Positions 52,635 to 60,745 of a stretch of 64,000 nucleotides of DNA are shown one piece after another. The position numbers and the translations under genes are program-made. The notes beneath the pieces were generated by a model that saw only the letters and a program-made list of their open reading frames with translations, had not been told where the DNA came from and searched no databases. Positions within the stretch are counted from its first letter, which is position 1; every line of letters starts with the position of its first letter. This stretch comes from an uncultured Candidatus Melainabacteria bacterium. GTDB taxonomy: Bacteria > Cyanobacteriota > Vampirovibrionia > Gastranaerophilales > Gastranaerophilaceae. The DNA lies in assembly GCA_934757275.1 (NCBI GenBank), contig CAKVLN010000007.1, forward strand, positions 35,650-99,649, given 5' to 3'.

Positions 52635-53295
52635 AGCAACTCCTTATAAATTTTCAACACTCTATCGTAATCCAAAACAACAAAATTATTTGCCATTAAA
52701 CGACCTTGTGTTTTCATTACACTTTCAGCAAAATCTTCTGCATCTTCTTCTGTTACACCGTATTCATGCAAAGATTTCTTTTGCAATACAGAATTTAGCA
52801 AGTTTTCAAGTTCTTCATAAACAACTTTTACATCGCAATGAAGAAGTTTTGCTAAAAATTCATTCATATTTGCAATTTCACCATCTTGTTTAATTTCCAT
52901 ATAGTTTTTTAAAACACCTGTGAATACTACATAATTGCTTTCACCGTGTGGAACGTGATATTTTGCACCCAATGGATAGCTTAAGGCGTGAACGGCTGCG
53001 CAACCTGCTGTTTCAAAAGCAATACCAGCAAAGTTACTTGCAGTCAAGAATGTATCCATCAAGTCAGGTAGAATTTCTTTTCCTTCTTTAACAAGTCTTT
53101 GATAACTTGTGATAAGCATCTCAATTGCCTTATATCCAAACAATTTTGATTAATCTGTTGCTTTTGAGGATAAACTTAATTCAACAGAGTGAACCAAAGT
53201 ATCAATTGAACTTGTTGCAAAAACTTTAAACGGCAAAGATTTTAAAAGTTCAGGAATCAAAATTGCCTTTTCTGCAAACGAATAAGAGGTTTTAA
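52631..53295 (-). pseudogene. Iron-containing alcohol dehydrogenase (4-hydroxybutyrate dehydrogenase-like), decayed
   Basis: The intact 3' frame (170 residues) contains KAIEMLITSYQRLVKEG, FAGIAFETAGCAAVHALSYP and LGAKYHVPHGESNYVVFTG, the C-terminal half and metal-binding histidines of group III alcohol dehydrogenases. Upstream in the same frame, FAEKAILIPELLKSLPFKVF and ATSSIDTLVHSVELSLSS belong to the preceding part. They are cut off by a TAA just before SKLFGYKAIEML. Everything N-terminal of that is gone, so the gene is non-functional. It would have reduced succinate semialdehyde or a similar substrate. Confidence 0.8.
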
Positions 53296-53394
53296 ATGTA
53301 CAAGGTTATAATAGTAAAAGATGAACCTATGGTTGTAATGATAAATAATCACTATGTTGAACAAGATATAAAAATTTTATCCTTTTTAACTTAA
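53296..53394 (+). pseudogene. N-terminal fragment of a CitB/DctR-type response regulator
   Basis: ATG 53296 with GAGGT upstream encodes MYKVIIVKDEPMVVMINNHY followed by VEQDIKILSFLT and a TAA, 32 codons. The pattern matches the first strand and acidic pocket of response regulators in the dicarboxylate/citrate family ('MYKVLIVEDEPMVA.IN..YVEQ'). The phosphorylation Asp and all the rest are absent. It abuts the next gene by overlap. It is probably a relic of a transferred regulator. Confidence 0.6.
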
Positions 53395-54149
53395 ACATTT
53401 TTATTTCCTTTATTAATCAAATCTTCATACGCAAAAGCAGGAATGTCGTACAAATCACCAAAGTCCTTATAGATTTTGTTTGATGCTTCTAAGTAATTTG
53501 TTGGAAGTTTCTTTTTCAGATTTTTGTATGCCTTTCGAACACGTTCATCTGCGACGCAGCAGTATTCACCTGCTATATTTGAGTATATTTTTTGACATCT
53601 TAGTTCTCGCAATATAAACGGGATTTTTATTTTCATTGCGTTTTCATTTGCTCCTAAACCTTTTAAATGTGAAATATATTCAATAAAAATCTTCCAGTTT
53701 TGCAATTTTTCAGATAAGTGTAATACTTTTTTAATATCGTCCCAATTCTGCAACAAAACGTCAACGCTATCATAAAAATCTTTCCTGAATGAAACTTTTT
53801 TGCGTGTTTTTATACCTTCAAAATCATTTTGATTAAATTCCTCGTCATTTGGAGTGATTTTAATTTCACCACTTATAACTCTATTGATATCATAGGTGGT
53901 TTTAAGATAGGCAACGAAAAACAAAGCATTTTCCCAAGGTCCGGTTTTGGACCAAGAAGACGCTAAAACAAATAACAAAAATAAATCATCTTCTTTTTTT
54001 AGGTTCAAGCTTATTTTTCCACCAGAAGGCTTGTACTTTAATCGAAAATCAGTTACCCAACCTTTGTAACAACCGTTTTTATCAATGTTTATGTAACTTA
54101 GTTCTCGTGCGTGTTTTAAAGTAAGTTCCTTTAATTGACAAAGATTCAT
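53391..54149 (-). CDS. Unknown protein, possible HhH-type DNA glycosylase
   Basis: 252 residues from ATG 54149; ATGs at 54161 and 54179 are also in frame but lie in the promoter of the divergent regulator. An N-terminal beta-rich part (KGWVTDFRLKYKPSGGKISL) is followed by a helical region with LSEKLQNWKIFIEYISHLKG, LGANENAMKIKIPFILREL and CVADERVRKAYKNL. The latter recalls helix-hairpin-helix glycosylases ('l..ikGlG...........p......CV.D.rV'). This is a weak resemblance. It is divergent from the XRE gene. Confidence 0.6.
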   Translation of the reverse strand: MNLCQLKELTLKHARELSYINIDKNGCYKGWVTDFRLKYKPSGGKISLNLKKEDDLFLLFVLASSWSKTGPWENALFFVAYLKTTYDINRVISGEIKITPNDEEFNQNDFEGIKTRKKVSFRKDFYDSVDVLLQNWDDIKKVLHLSEKLQNWKIFIEYISHLKGLGANENAMKIKIPFILRELRCQKIYSNIAGEYCCVADERVRKAYKNLKKKLPTNYLEASNKIYKDFGDLYDIPAFAYEDLINKGNKNV

Positions 54150-54165
54150 TCCAGACCTCATTTTG

Positions 54166-54213
54166 TTGTATGTATACAATAATTGTATCTATTATAAGCC
54201 CTATAATGTATAC
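54166..54213 (+). promoter_or_regulatory. Promoter with repeated TGTATAC sites before the XRE gene
   Basis: TGTATAC occurs at 54171-54177 and again at 54208-54214 (ATGTATACAT is a palindrome). The -10 box TATAAT (54202-54207) ends six bases before ATG 54214, so the message is likely leaderless. The sites flank the promoter as expected for autoregulation. Confidence 0.5.
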
Positions 54214-54486
54214 ATGCAATATAGGGACGAAAAAACGAGATTATTCGCAGAAACTGTTGGAAAAGTTGTTAAAGATTTGAGATTGGCAAAAGATTGTTCT
54301 ATTAATAAATTTGCACATGACTATGGTCTTGACGTCGGTAACACCAGTAGAATAGAAAAAGGTGTTATTGAAGTTAAATTGGTAACTCTATGGAAAATCG
54401 CTGAAGCATTAGAAATGTATCCGTCGCAATTGTTAAATTTGGTTGAAAAGAAACTTGGAAAAGATTTCCATTTCTATGAGGAGTGA
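54214..54486 (+). CDS. XRE-family transcriptional regulator
   Basis: 90 residues from ATG 54214 (MQYRDEKTRLFAETVGKV). The helix-turn-helix is KDCSINKFAHDYGLDVGNTS followed by RIEKGVIEVKLVTLWKIAE. It heads a plus-strand set leading to the DUF3800 gene and probably controls its own promoter through the TGTATAC sites. An upstream in-frame ATG at 54163 would place the start across these sites and is unlikely. Confidence 0.85.
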   Translation: MQYRDEKTRLFAETVGKVVKDLRLAKDCSINKFAHDYGLDVGNTSRIEKGVIEVKLVTLWKIAEALEMYPSQLLNLVEKKLGKDFHFYEE

Positions 54487-54649
54487 CAAAAAAGAAAAAA
54501 AGATTATAAAAATCGTGTGTTCGAACTTTTCTTATGATGGTGAAAAACTGCTCATAGAGCCAAATCCAGTATTCAAATTGTTGATTAAAAATAACCTAAG
54601 CAATAAAAAACTCCACCCGCCAGAAGACGCTGGAACTTTTTGTAAGTAA
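54476..54649 (+). CDS. Small protein overlapping the XRE gene
   Basis: 57 residues from ATG 54476 (MRSDKKEKKIIKIVCSNFSY...), overlapping the XRE stop by 11 bases. The short motif SNFSYDGEKLLIEPNPVFKL resembles the C-terminal tail of serine recombinases or resolvases, so it may be a remnant. Coupling to the XRE gene supports translation. Function unknown. Confidence 0.4.
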   Translation: MRSDKKEKKIIKIVCSNFSYDGEKLLIEPNPVFKLLIKNNLSNKKLHPPEDAGTFCK

Positions 54650-54764
54650 ATTCTACAATGAAATAACAAATGTGGTCAATATGTCAGTTTTTAAACAAAT
54701 AGAATATTTAAGAAGGATCTCTTAGTAAACATTGGTAAGTAAGTTACACAGGAGGTGTTAAACC

Positions 54765-55079
54765 TTGAAACAAAATGAAAGCTTTGAAAATGCCTTAAAC
54801 TGGAAGCATACGACTGAGTTTGTAGCTCCTATTAAAGACAGTAAATTTGCGTTGTATTCATTAACACAAGGTAAATTTATTACAGATTTTATATTTGACA
54901 AAATTGCCTATATTCCAAACGGAAAATACTTTGTAATAAAGAAATCCGGAAAAGTTCAAATTATAGATACTAAAGGTAAAGTGCTGGACATAGAAATCAA
55001 ATATCCAGATAACTTTAATATGGAAGCGTTACGGAGATTTAGAAATAGCATCAATAGTGTGAATACAAATATTTTATGA
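54765..55079 (+). CDS. WG-repeat-like small protein
   Basis: 104 residues with a TTG start and a near-ideal AGGAGGTG nine bases upstream; no ATG fits as well. Residues 25-75 (KFALYSLTQGKFITDFIFDK, then IDTKGKVLD) resemble WG/KWG repeats ('yal.d..Gk.i.p.yd.i...g.f.v...gk..liD..Gk'). It stands 33 bases before the DUF3800 gene on the same strand. Confidence 0.6.
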   Translation: MKQNESFENALNWKHTTEFVAPIKDSKFALYSLTQGKFITDFIFDKIAYIPNGKYFVIKKSGKVQIIDTKGKVLDIEIKYPDNFNMEALRRFRNSINSVNTNIL

Positions 55080-55112
55080 TATACTTGTCCTCAGAAAGTA
55101 GGAATTGTTGGA

Positions 55113-55883
55113 ATGTGCAATTATAACGTATATATAGATGAAGCAGGGGATGAAGGTTTTAAGTTCAAATGTGACCGTGGACGTGGTAGCAGTAAATTCT
55201 TTGTACTATCAGCAATTATTGTTAAACAAGAATTGGATCAGGGTTTAGCAAGCCTCGTAAATGAATTAAAGCAAATTTTAAAATATCAAGCCAAAGACAT
55301 GTTGGCACCATTACATTTTTATAAAATGTCACATGAAAAACGTAAAGTTTGCGTTAATCATTTAGTACACTTTAAAGATTATACAATTGTTTCTATTGTC
55401 TTTCAAAAAGAAAAACTTAAGGAACCTCTGAAAGTTAAATCTGTGTTATACAATTATGCTTGTAAGTTGTTACTTGAAAAAGTTACAATTTTTTTAAAGT
55501 CTCAAAAGGCTAAAGCTAATTTTATATTTGAACATCGTAGAAATACTCATTATGATGAATTAGAAACTTACATGCGTAAGGTTATTGATTGTGAACAATA
55601 TGTATTAAGCTTAAAAGCATTAACTAAAAGTCAATCAAAATGCTTACAATTGGCAGATATAGTTGCTAGTTCTACTTATCAAGCTTTTGAACCTAATCAA
55701 TATGATGGAGATGTTGAACCTTTATATTATATGAAGCTTTCTGATAATATATTTATGCACAATGGTAAATGTTTTGGTTATGGTTTAAAATTGTTTCCAA
55801 ATGATACAGATATTGTTGAACAAGAAAAATACTCTTGGATAAATGAATTGTTAAAAAATCTTAGCAAAAGAGTTGAAAAATAG
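55113..55883 (+). CDS. DUF3800 protein (RNase H-like fold)
   Basis: 256 residues. The N-terminal YIDEAGDEGF (Asp9, Glu10, Asp13) and the later CLQLADIVASSTYQAF are the family landmarks; these acidic residues form a presumed RNase H-like metal site. DUF3800 genes are common in phage-defence and mobile loci, and several have conserved structured RNAs beside them. Here a structured RNA follows directly (55908-55997), and its -35 box lies inside the last codons of this gene. Activity is not established for the family; a nuclease acting with the RNA is inference. Confidence 0.88.
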   Translation: MCNYNVYIDEAGDEGFKFKCDRGRGSSKFFVLSAIIVKQELDQGLASLVNELKQILKYQAKDMLAPLHFYKMSHEKRKVCVNHLVHFKDYTIVSIVFQKEKLKEPLKVKSVLYNYACKLLLEKVTIFLKSQKAKANFIFEHRRNTHYDELETYMRKVIDCEQYVLSLKALTKSQSKCLQLADIVASSTYQAFEPNQYDGDVEPLYYMKLSDNIFMHNGKCFGYGLKLFPNDTDIVEQEKYSWINELLKNLSKRVEK

Positions 55884-55901
55884 AGAATTATAGGTTATAC
55901 T
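55873..55901 (+). promoter_or_regulatory. Promoter of the structured RNA
   Basis: TTGAAA (55873-55878), a 17-base spacer and TATACT (55896-55901) form a strong sigma70 promoter. The -35 is within the DUF3800 coding end. The expected start, seven bases after the -10, is A55908, exactly the first base of the RNA's closing stem. Confidence 0.75.
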
Positions 55902-55907
55902 AAAAGT

Positions 55908-55997
55908 AGATAGATTAGCGCCTGATAAAAACAACGTTGGGAAATCCCAGCAGTACCTTAATGGTATGGTGTGTTGTTCAGGGGGTCTATCTTTTTT
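55908..55997 (+). ncRNA. Structured RNA between DUF3800 and TIR genes
   Basis: About 90 nt, no coding potential. Closing stem P1: 55908-55914 (AGATAGA) with 55986-55992 (TCTATCT). P2: CCTGA 55921-55925 with TCAGG 55978-55982. P3: 55931-55935 (ACAAC) with 55973-55977 (GTTGT). Two hairpins sit at the tip: P4 GTTGGG-AAAT-CCCAGC (55936-55951) and P5 TACC-TTAAT-GGTA (55954-55966). P1 is followed by a U6 run, so it doubles as a terminator stem. With the promoter above it is a complete small RNA gene. Conserved RNAs adjacent to DUF3800 genes are known; whether this one belongs to a listed family is untested. It may act in trans or as a leader for the TIR gene. Confidence 0.8.
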
Positions 55998-56029
55998 ATT
56001 TTTATATAAAATTGGGGAGTGTGAACCAT

Positions 56030-56587
56030 ATGACAAGACACAAAGTTTTTATTAGTTATCACCATGCAAATGACGAAGTATACAAAAGAGAATTTATAAG
56101 AGTTTTTCAAAATTACTTCATTGACAAGTCTGTACATGTAGGAGAATATGATGAAGATTTAAGCACTGACTATATAAAAAGACTTATAAGAGAAGAAAAA
56201 ATTACTGATAGTAGTATTATTGTTGTGTTAATAGGTAGTGAAACATATAAAAGAAAGCATGTTGATTGGGAGATTTCTGCTGGTCTATCATGTAAAGCAG
56301 GTGGTTGTTCAGGTTTGATTGGTATATTGTTACCTTCATATTATAGCTCATATGAAAATAGCTATTTGAAAGGTAGTGGATACAATTCAAAAACTATTCC
56401 CCCAAGATTGAATGATAATGTTGAAAGTGGATATTCTTATATATACAAATGGGATTCTATGGCAAAGGTTAGTACAGATGGTAATTACGCAGTAATTAAC
56501 TGGCTAGATGAAGCTTACAATAGGATATATTCCAAATCAGAAAAAATAAAAAATAGCAGAGAACAATTTACATATAATAGGGCATAG
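56030..56587 (+). CDS. ThsB-like TIR domain protein
   Basis: 185 residues from ATG 56030, with GGGGAG about ten bases before; the open frame extends upstream through the RNA, but that part is not coding. The sequence KVFISYHHANDEVYKREF, IIVVLIGSETYKRKHVDWEI and GLIGILLPSY is the TIR-like fold of Thoeris ThsB proteins. Glu81 in the HVDWEISAGL helix is at the place of the catalytic NAD-cleaving Glu. ThsB proteins sense phage and make a cyclic ADP-ribose-like signal. No ThsA (SIR2-SLOG) lies nearby; the directly adjacent gene is a membrane protein that may be the effector. Confidence 0.88.
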   Translation: MTRHKVFISYHHANDEVYKREFIRVFQNYFIDKSVHVGEYDEDLSTDYIKRLIREEKITDSSIIVVLIGSETYKRKHVDWEISAGLSCKAGGCSGLIGILLPSYYSSYENSYLKGSGYNSKTIPPRLNDNVESGYSYIYKWDSMAKVSTDGNYAVINWLDEAYNRIYSKSEKIKNSREQFTYNRA

Positions 56588-57268
56588 ATGATTGAGCTAA
56601 TAAAAATTTCGTTTGATAATTTTAATATTGTAATGTTTTGCAGTCCTTATATTTGGGGGTTAGTGATTGTTTGTGCTGTTATTTGTGCAATTTACAAGTT
56701 TTTATTAAAGAAAGGTTTTTCTAAAACAGAGATTGATATAGACGAAGTTGAACTTGGTATTGGTAATCAAAAACTTAAAATTAAGCCTAATTACCAAACA
56801 AAACAAGTTGCTTATAAGCTTTGGGTGGAATTAAATACAAGAAAGTTGGGATTACCCATAGATGAAAATAATGATGTAATATCAGAAATATATGATTCTT
56901 GGTATTCTTTTTTCGGAATAGCAAGAGAATTGATTAAAGATATCCCTGCACAAAAAGTAACTAATACAGATACAAAAGAGTTAATAATTTTATCATCTAA
57001 AATTTTAAATAAAGCAATTCGACCACACTTAACAAAATGGCAAGCTCGTTATAGAGAATGGTACAAAAGACAATTAGAAAGTATAGATTATTATGATATT
57101 TCACCTCAAGACTTACAGAAAAAATTTAAATGCTTTGATGATAAATTTTGCTATCAAACACTAATAGCTGATATGAAATCTGTAAACCAAAAAATAATAA
57201 GCTATAGAAAAATTTTGGAGCAAATAGTATTTGGTGAAGAGCTACAACTGGAAGAACAAAAATCTTGA
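56588..57268 (+). CDS. Membrane protein paired with the TIR gene, putative effector
   Basis: 226 residues. One strong membrane helix (about 20-40, CSPYIWGLVIVCAVICAIYK) is followed by a cytoplasmic helical domain with IDEVELGIGNQKLKIKP, then QVAYKLWVELNTRKLGLPID, and KAIRPHLTKWQARYREWYKR. I do not know a named family. Its ATG directly follows the TIR stop, so the two are translated together. In signal-producing TIR systems a membrane protein beside the TIR gene is a natural candidate for the signal-gated toxin; this is inference. Confidence 0.78.
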   Translation: MIELIKISFDNFNIVMFCSPYIWGLVIVCAVICAIYKFLLKKGFSKTEIDIDEVELGIGNQKLKIKPNYQTKQVAYKLWVELNTRKLGLPIDENNDVISEIYDSWYSFFGIARELIKDIPAQKVTNTDTKELIILSSKILNKAIRPHLTKWQARYREWYKRQLESIDYYDISPQDLQKKFKCFDDKFCYQTLIADMKSVNQKIISYRKILEQIVFGEELQLEEQKS

Positions 57269-57782
57269 TTCTCCTTTTGTCGATATTCACGCGAGTTTTA
57301 AGGAGATTGATGTCTTTATTGTAAATTATTATCCAAATATACTGAAGCACACCTGTAAACTCGCGTCAGCTGCCTCTCTGCGGATATTTTGTTATAGTAA
57401 CAGGATAAAGATTTTATTGGAACAAGATTCAGACTTTTTAGCAATATACCACATTAATGCCGGATTTTTGCCACAATCTTGCCACTAAGATAAACATTTA
57501 ATTCCGTTAGTCTAGTTTTCCCTTCGGCATAAATTTTTGTTTTAAAAGCAAATAGTAATTGCCGTAGTTCTGTTTTGAAATAGTTTGTTTTTAGACCTAA
57601 ACAAGGATAAATAAGTTCATTTTTCAAAGAAAACTACCGGAAAATTATTTTGGTTAGAAATGTTAAAACGTACTTGTTTTGGCTAATCGAGAGAAATTCT
57701 TTGTTTAAGCTTTTAGATAAGAAACACCCCACCCAACACCACACTCCACGTTGCAATAGAGGTGGTGGAATGTGGGTGGGCT
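57269..57782. other. Intergenic region after the TIR operon
   Basis: No gene. A perfect 10-bp inverted repeat ACGCGAGTTT (57289-57298) / AAACTCGCGT (57357-57366) is spaced by 58 bases. The rest, 57367-57720, is AT-rich sequence with nothing I can identify. Short frames here lack ribosome sites. Confidence 0.5.
57726..57780. terminator. Long GT/AC-rich hairpin ending the AAA+ gene
   Basis: CCCCACCC...CCACACTCCAC faces GTGGAATGTGGGTGGG around a loop that includes GTTGCAATAGAGG. It lies two bases after the minus-strand stop and is followed on that strand by GTTTCTTATC. Termination is likely. Confidence 0.6.
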
Positions 57783-59768
57783 TTAAAATCCGATTATGTT
57801 TTTGAGTTCAGATGACTTTTTAACTTTAACTTCTTCAGATAGCATTTTAGTTATTTCGTCAATATCTGTGGTTCCTAAGAAATCTACTTTCTTTTTTACG
57901 GTAGCAAAATCACCGGAAGTTAGACCTTTGAGTTGCAAGTTAGAGTCTTTAATTCCGAAAAAGTAGTCCATCGCAATATTAGCTTGTTTTTGTGTCAAAA
58001 AGTCAAACCTAATCTTAAAAGTAAATCTTCTTAAACTTGCTTCATCTAAGGTATCTAAAAGGTTCGTTGTGCAAATAAAAGGATACTCAGCAGCTTCCAT
58101 TTGAGTTAGCATTTCATTGACCTGTGCAACCTCCCAACTTCTTATGGCATTATTTCTATCTTGTAAGAAAGTATCAGCTTCGTCAAAAATCAGCATAGCT
58201 TTTTTAGATTTTGCTTCGCTAAAAGCTGTTGCAATATTCTGTTCGGTTTCACCAACATACGGTGAAATCAAATCACTTGCACGTTTTAGCAAGACTTCAA
58301 TTCCAAGTTGTTCTGCTAAGTATCTTGCATAAGAACTTTTTGACGTTCCGGGTTCTCCGTAAAGACACATTGAAAAGTTGAGTTTGTTTGAAGATTTAAT
58401 CTTTTCCGTCAGTGCGTTAATATCCATATTGGCATTGATTAAATCAACATTGTAATCTCCCATACTTTTCTTCGGTTCTTGTTTTACAACCTTTTTCTTA
58501 TCCACAACTTTAGCAACATTTTCAATAAGTTCTTCAAAATCGTCAACAGAACCGTTAATCATTTTTGTTGTTTTTACGGCATTATTAATTAGTGCCGGTG
58601 GAATGTCATAATTCTTGTTTAATTCTTCAACTTTTTCTTTAGAAACAGTTAGTTCATTCTTTTTCAAAACTCTGTTCCAAATATTCAATCTTGAATCTTC
58701 TGAAAGTTTTTCAAACTCAATGCAGTAAGTCATTCTTCTTAAAAATGCCGGATCTACGTCATAGATATTATTTGTAGTCCAAATTACAGGAACAGGTGTT
58801 GTTTCAATAATCTTGTTCAAGTAACCTTTTGAAGCTGTACCATCAGAACCAAATCCTCGATTTAGCACATCTTCAGCTTCATCAAAAAGAATACAAGCGT
58901 TACCAATTCGGGATAATATTTGCTGTTTTGCATACAAATCAGCTAATCTCTCGGTTCTTTTAGCTTCTTCGCCGTAAGAATCTTCTGTTTTTACTGCGTA
59001 AAGTGGGACATTAGAAACATTAGCAATAAGTCTTGAAAACTCACTTTTACCTGTTCCAACATGTCCGTGCAAAAGTATATTCACACCTTTAGCTTTTGTT
59101 TTAACAGCAGATTTAAGAATTTTTAAAACTTTTTCCTGTTTGTCTTTAATATGCGAAAAATCGTTTAGCGTAAGAGTAGATTTTTCAGGTTCACCTAAAA
59201 GTGTAGAGGTTATTTTTTCAACCGTATTGCAATTTGGAGAATCAAAGATTTTCAACATATTTGAATTTATAGAAACATTGTTTCGTTTAGGAATCAAATT
59301 TTTGAAATAAAGACTGTCCAGCAACCTGTCTTTCTCTCCGTATCTGATTCCGATATAAAATCTACAAAAATTATCTATCCCGTAACCATACAGACAACTG
59401 TCAAATTGTGTAAAAACCTTGTTCAATTCTTTAACAAGAGCGTAAGTAAAAATAGCCATTTCTTTGTCGTTCATATTAAAGATTTTCTGAATTAAACAAA
59501 GACGTTTTTCAACCGGAGTTTGGATAGGTTTAATTTCTGATTTAAGTTTCTTGATTACAACTTTCAAATCTTTTACAAAAGCTTTCTTTTCCTTGATTGT
59601 TTCAATTTCCAAACACCCATCAGAATCGAAGTTAAAATTGCTTTTCTTAACCCTGAATTTTTCCAAGAAAGAATCAAAGAAACTGTCGAAATTGTAGGAA
59701 TTGTAATCAATCTGACAGCAAAGCTTGTCCAAATAGTCCAATAACAAACGTTTTTCAAAATTATTCAT
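57783..59768 (-). CDS. Tandem AAA+ ATPase
   Basis: 661 residues with two AAA modules. The first has Walker A GHVGTGKSEF (about 240), Walker B CILFDEAEDVL and sensor WTTNNIYDVDPAFLRR. The second has Walker A GEPGTSKSSYA (about 470), Walker B MLIFDEADTFL and sensor ICTTNLLDTLDEASLRR. The N-terminal 200 residues are helical and acidic. The second P-loop has Ser for the usual Gly (GTSKS). It resembles SpoVK/CDC48-type remodelling ATPases of unknown substrate. It stands alone, with a terminator after it, on the far side of the TIR operon. Confidence 0.88.
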   Translation of the reverse strand: MNNFEKRLLLDYLDKLCCQIDYNSYNFDSFFDSFLEKFRVKKSNFNFDSDGCLEIETIKEKKAFVKDLKVVIKKLKSEIKPIQTPVEKRLCLIQKIFNMNDKEMAIFTYALVKELNKVFTQFDSCLYGYGIDNFCRFYIGIRYGEKDRLLDSLYFKNLIPKRNNVSINSNMLKIFDSPNCNTVEKITSTLLGEPEKSTLTLNDFSHIKDKQEKVLKILKSAVKTKAKGVNILLHGHVGTGKSEFSRLIANVSNVPLYAVKTEDSYGEEAKRTERLADLYAKQQILSRIGNACILFDEAEDVLNRGFGSDGTASKGYLNKIIETTPVPVIWTTNNIYDVDPAFLRRMTYCIEFEKLSEDSRLNIWNRVLKKNELTVSKEKVEELNKNYDIPPALINNAVKTTKMINGSVDDFEELIENVAKVVDKKKVVKQEPKKSMGDYNVDLINANMDINALTEKIKSSNKLNFSMCLYGEPGTSKSSYARYLAEQLGIEVLLKRASDLISPYVGETEQNIATAFSEAKSKKAMLIFDEADTFLQDRNNAIRSWEVAQVNEMLTQMEAAEYPFICTTNLLDTLDEASLRRFTFKIRFDFLTQKQANIAMDYFFGIKDSNLQLKGLTSGDFATVKKKVDFLGTTDIDEITKMLSEEVKVKKSSELKNIIGF

Positions 59769-60241
59769 AACAAATTCCCTCTATTGCATCTACAGATTAA
59801 CGCATCTGGATAATTTGTCGGGGCCTATGAGAGGATTTTGTTACATTGGGACGCAATTAAATGGCTTTGTTAATATAATTGGCAGATTTGTAATAAGATA
59901 TTACAATTATTACGACTAAGAGTTTAAGGTGCAAAAATTTGCACCATACCTGCTAAAAAGGTGGAAACCCGCTTACGCTTTTTCCACCCTACCTGCTTTA
60001 TTACATATACGAATATAATATGCTTCAAAGGAGTCAGTTGTAGTCATAGGTCATGTTCAACATTTTTCATTGAACACAACATTAAAATTTATGTATTTGT
60101 CGTGTTGGATTACAATTGCCTAACACAACCTACAAACTTATCTTGGAATTTATAAAGAAAATAAAGAAATGTAAATTTCCTTAAATATTATAGCAAATTA
60201 TTTATTTAGAAGTTTTGATGTAAAAGAAAGGAAATATTTAT
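59769..60241. repeat. Intergenic region with two small palindromes
   Basis: A palindrome GGTGCAAAAATTTGCACC is at 59928-59945, and a hairpin AAAAAGGTGGAAA / TTTTTCCACC at 59956-59989 has a GC-rich loop (CCCGCTTACG). Both look like the dispersed palindromic elements seen elsewhere. An AAAGGAAA ribosome site for the next gene closes the region. I see no coding sequence. Confidence 0.55.
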
Positions 60242-60604
60242 ATGAAAATCGGCAATGTACAAAATATCAACATCAACCACACTTCAAATTATTCTATGCA
60301 AAATAGGACAAATTATTTACAGCCTACATTCACAGCAAAACAACCCCACATTTCTGCAAAAAAAGGTTTACTTAGTTTAATTGGTATGGGATTTGCATCT
60401 TTAGGAACTTTAATTTTAGGTCGTTCTAAAGATAAGAGTAATGTAGTATTGTCAGAAACTGAGGAAAAAGGTCAAGAAATGGACTGGTATAAATATTCTC
60501 CCAGTGGATTTGAAGTCGATGCTGAAATTGCAGCAGAGCGTGAAGAACTTAAGAAATTAGCAGAACGAGAATTTGATTGGGCAGATTATTCTCCTAGAAT
60601 TTAG
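60242..60604 (+). CDS. Small lineage-specific membrane protein
   Basis: 120 residues. An Asn-rich N-terminus (MKIGNVQNININHTSNYSMQ) leads to a PTFTAKQPHISAKKG tract and one hydrophobic helix (about 46-60, LSLIGMGFASLGTLILG). The C-terminus is acidic, with two DW.YSP motifs (MDWYKYSPSGFE and FDWADYSPRI), probably short binding motifs. No named family. The architecture is like the start of 36061-37386 (NTNYLQP / RTNYLQP). Confidence 0.7.
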   Translation: MKIGNVQNININHTSNYSMQNRTNYLQPTFTAKQPHISAKKGLLSLIGMGFASLGTLILGRSKDKSNVVLSETEEKGQEMDWYKYSPSGFEVDAEIAAEREELKKLAEREFDWADYSPRI

Positions 60605-60745
60605 ACTTGATGATGATTGTATGTTGTTCCATTTATTATAGAACACGTCTGATGACCTAAAAGTTAATCCTGCATTGCATGAGCGTATTGTAGAAATATA
60701 ATATTGGAACAACAGATTTTATAAAAGACAATTCTTAAGTTAAGC

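Noticed and set aside
57231..57488. 85-codon frame after the membrane protein gene
   Set aside because: It starts inside the previous gene, has no ribosome site and contains the inverted repeat.
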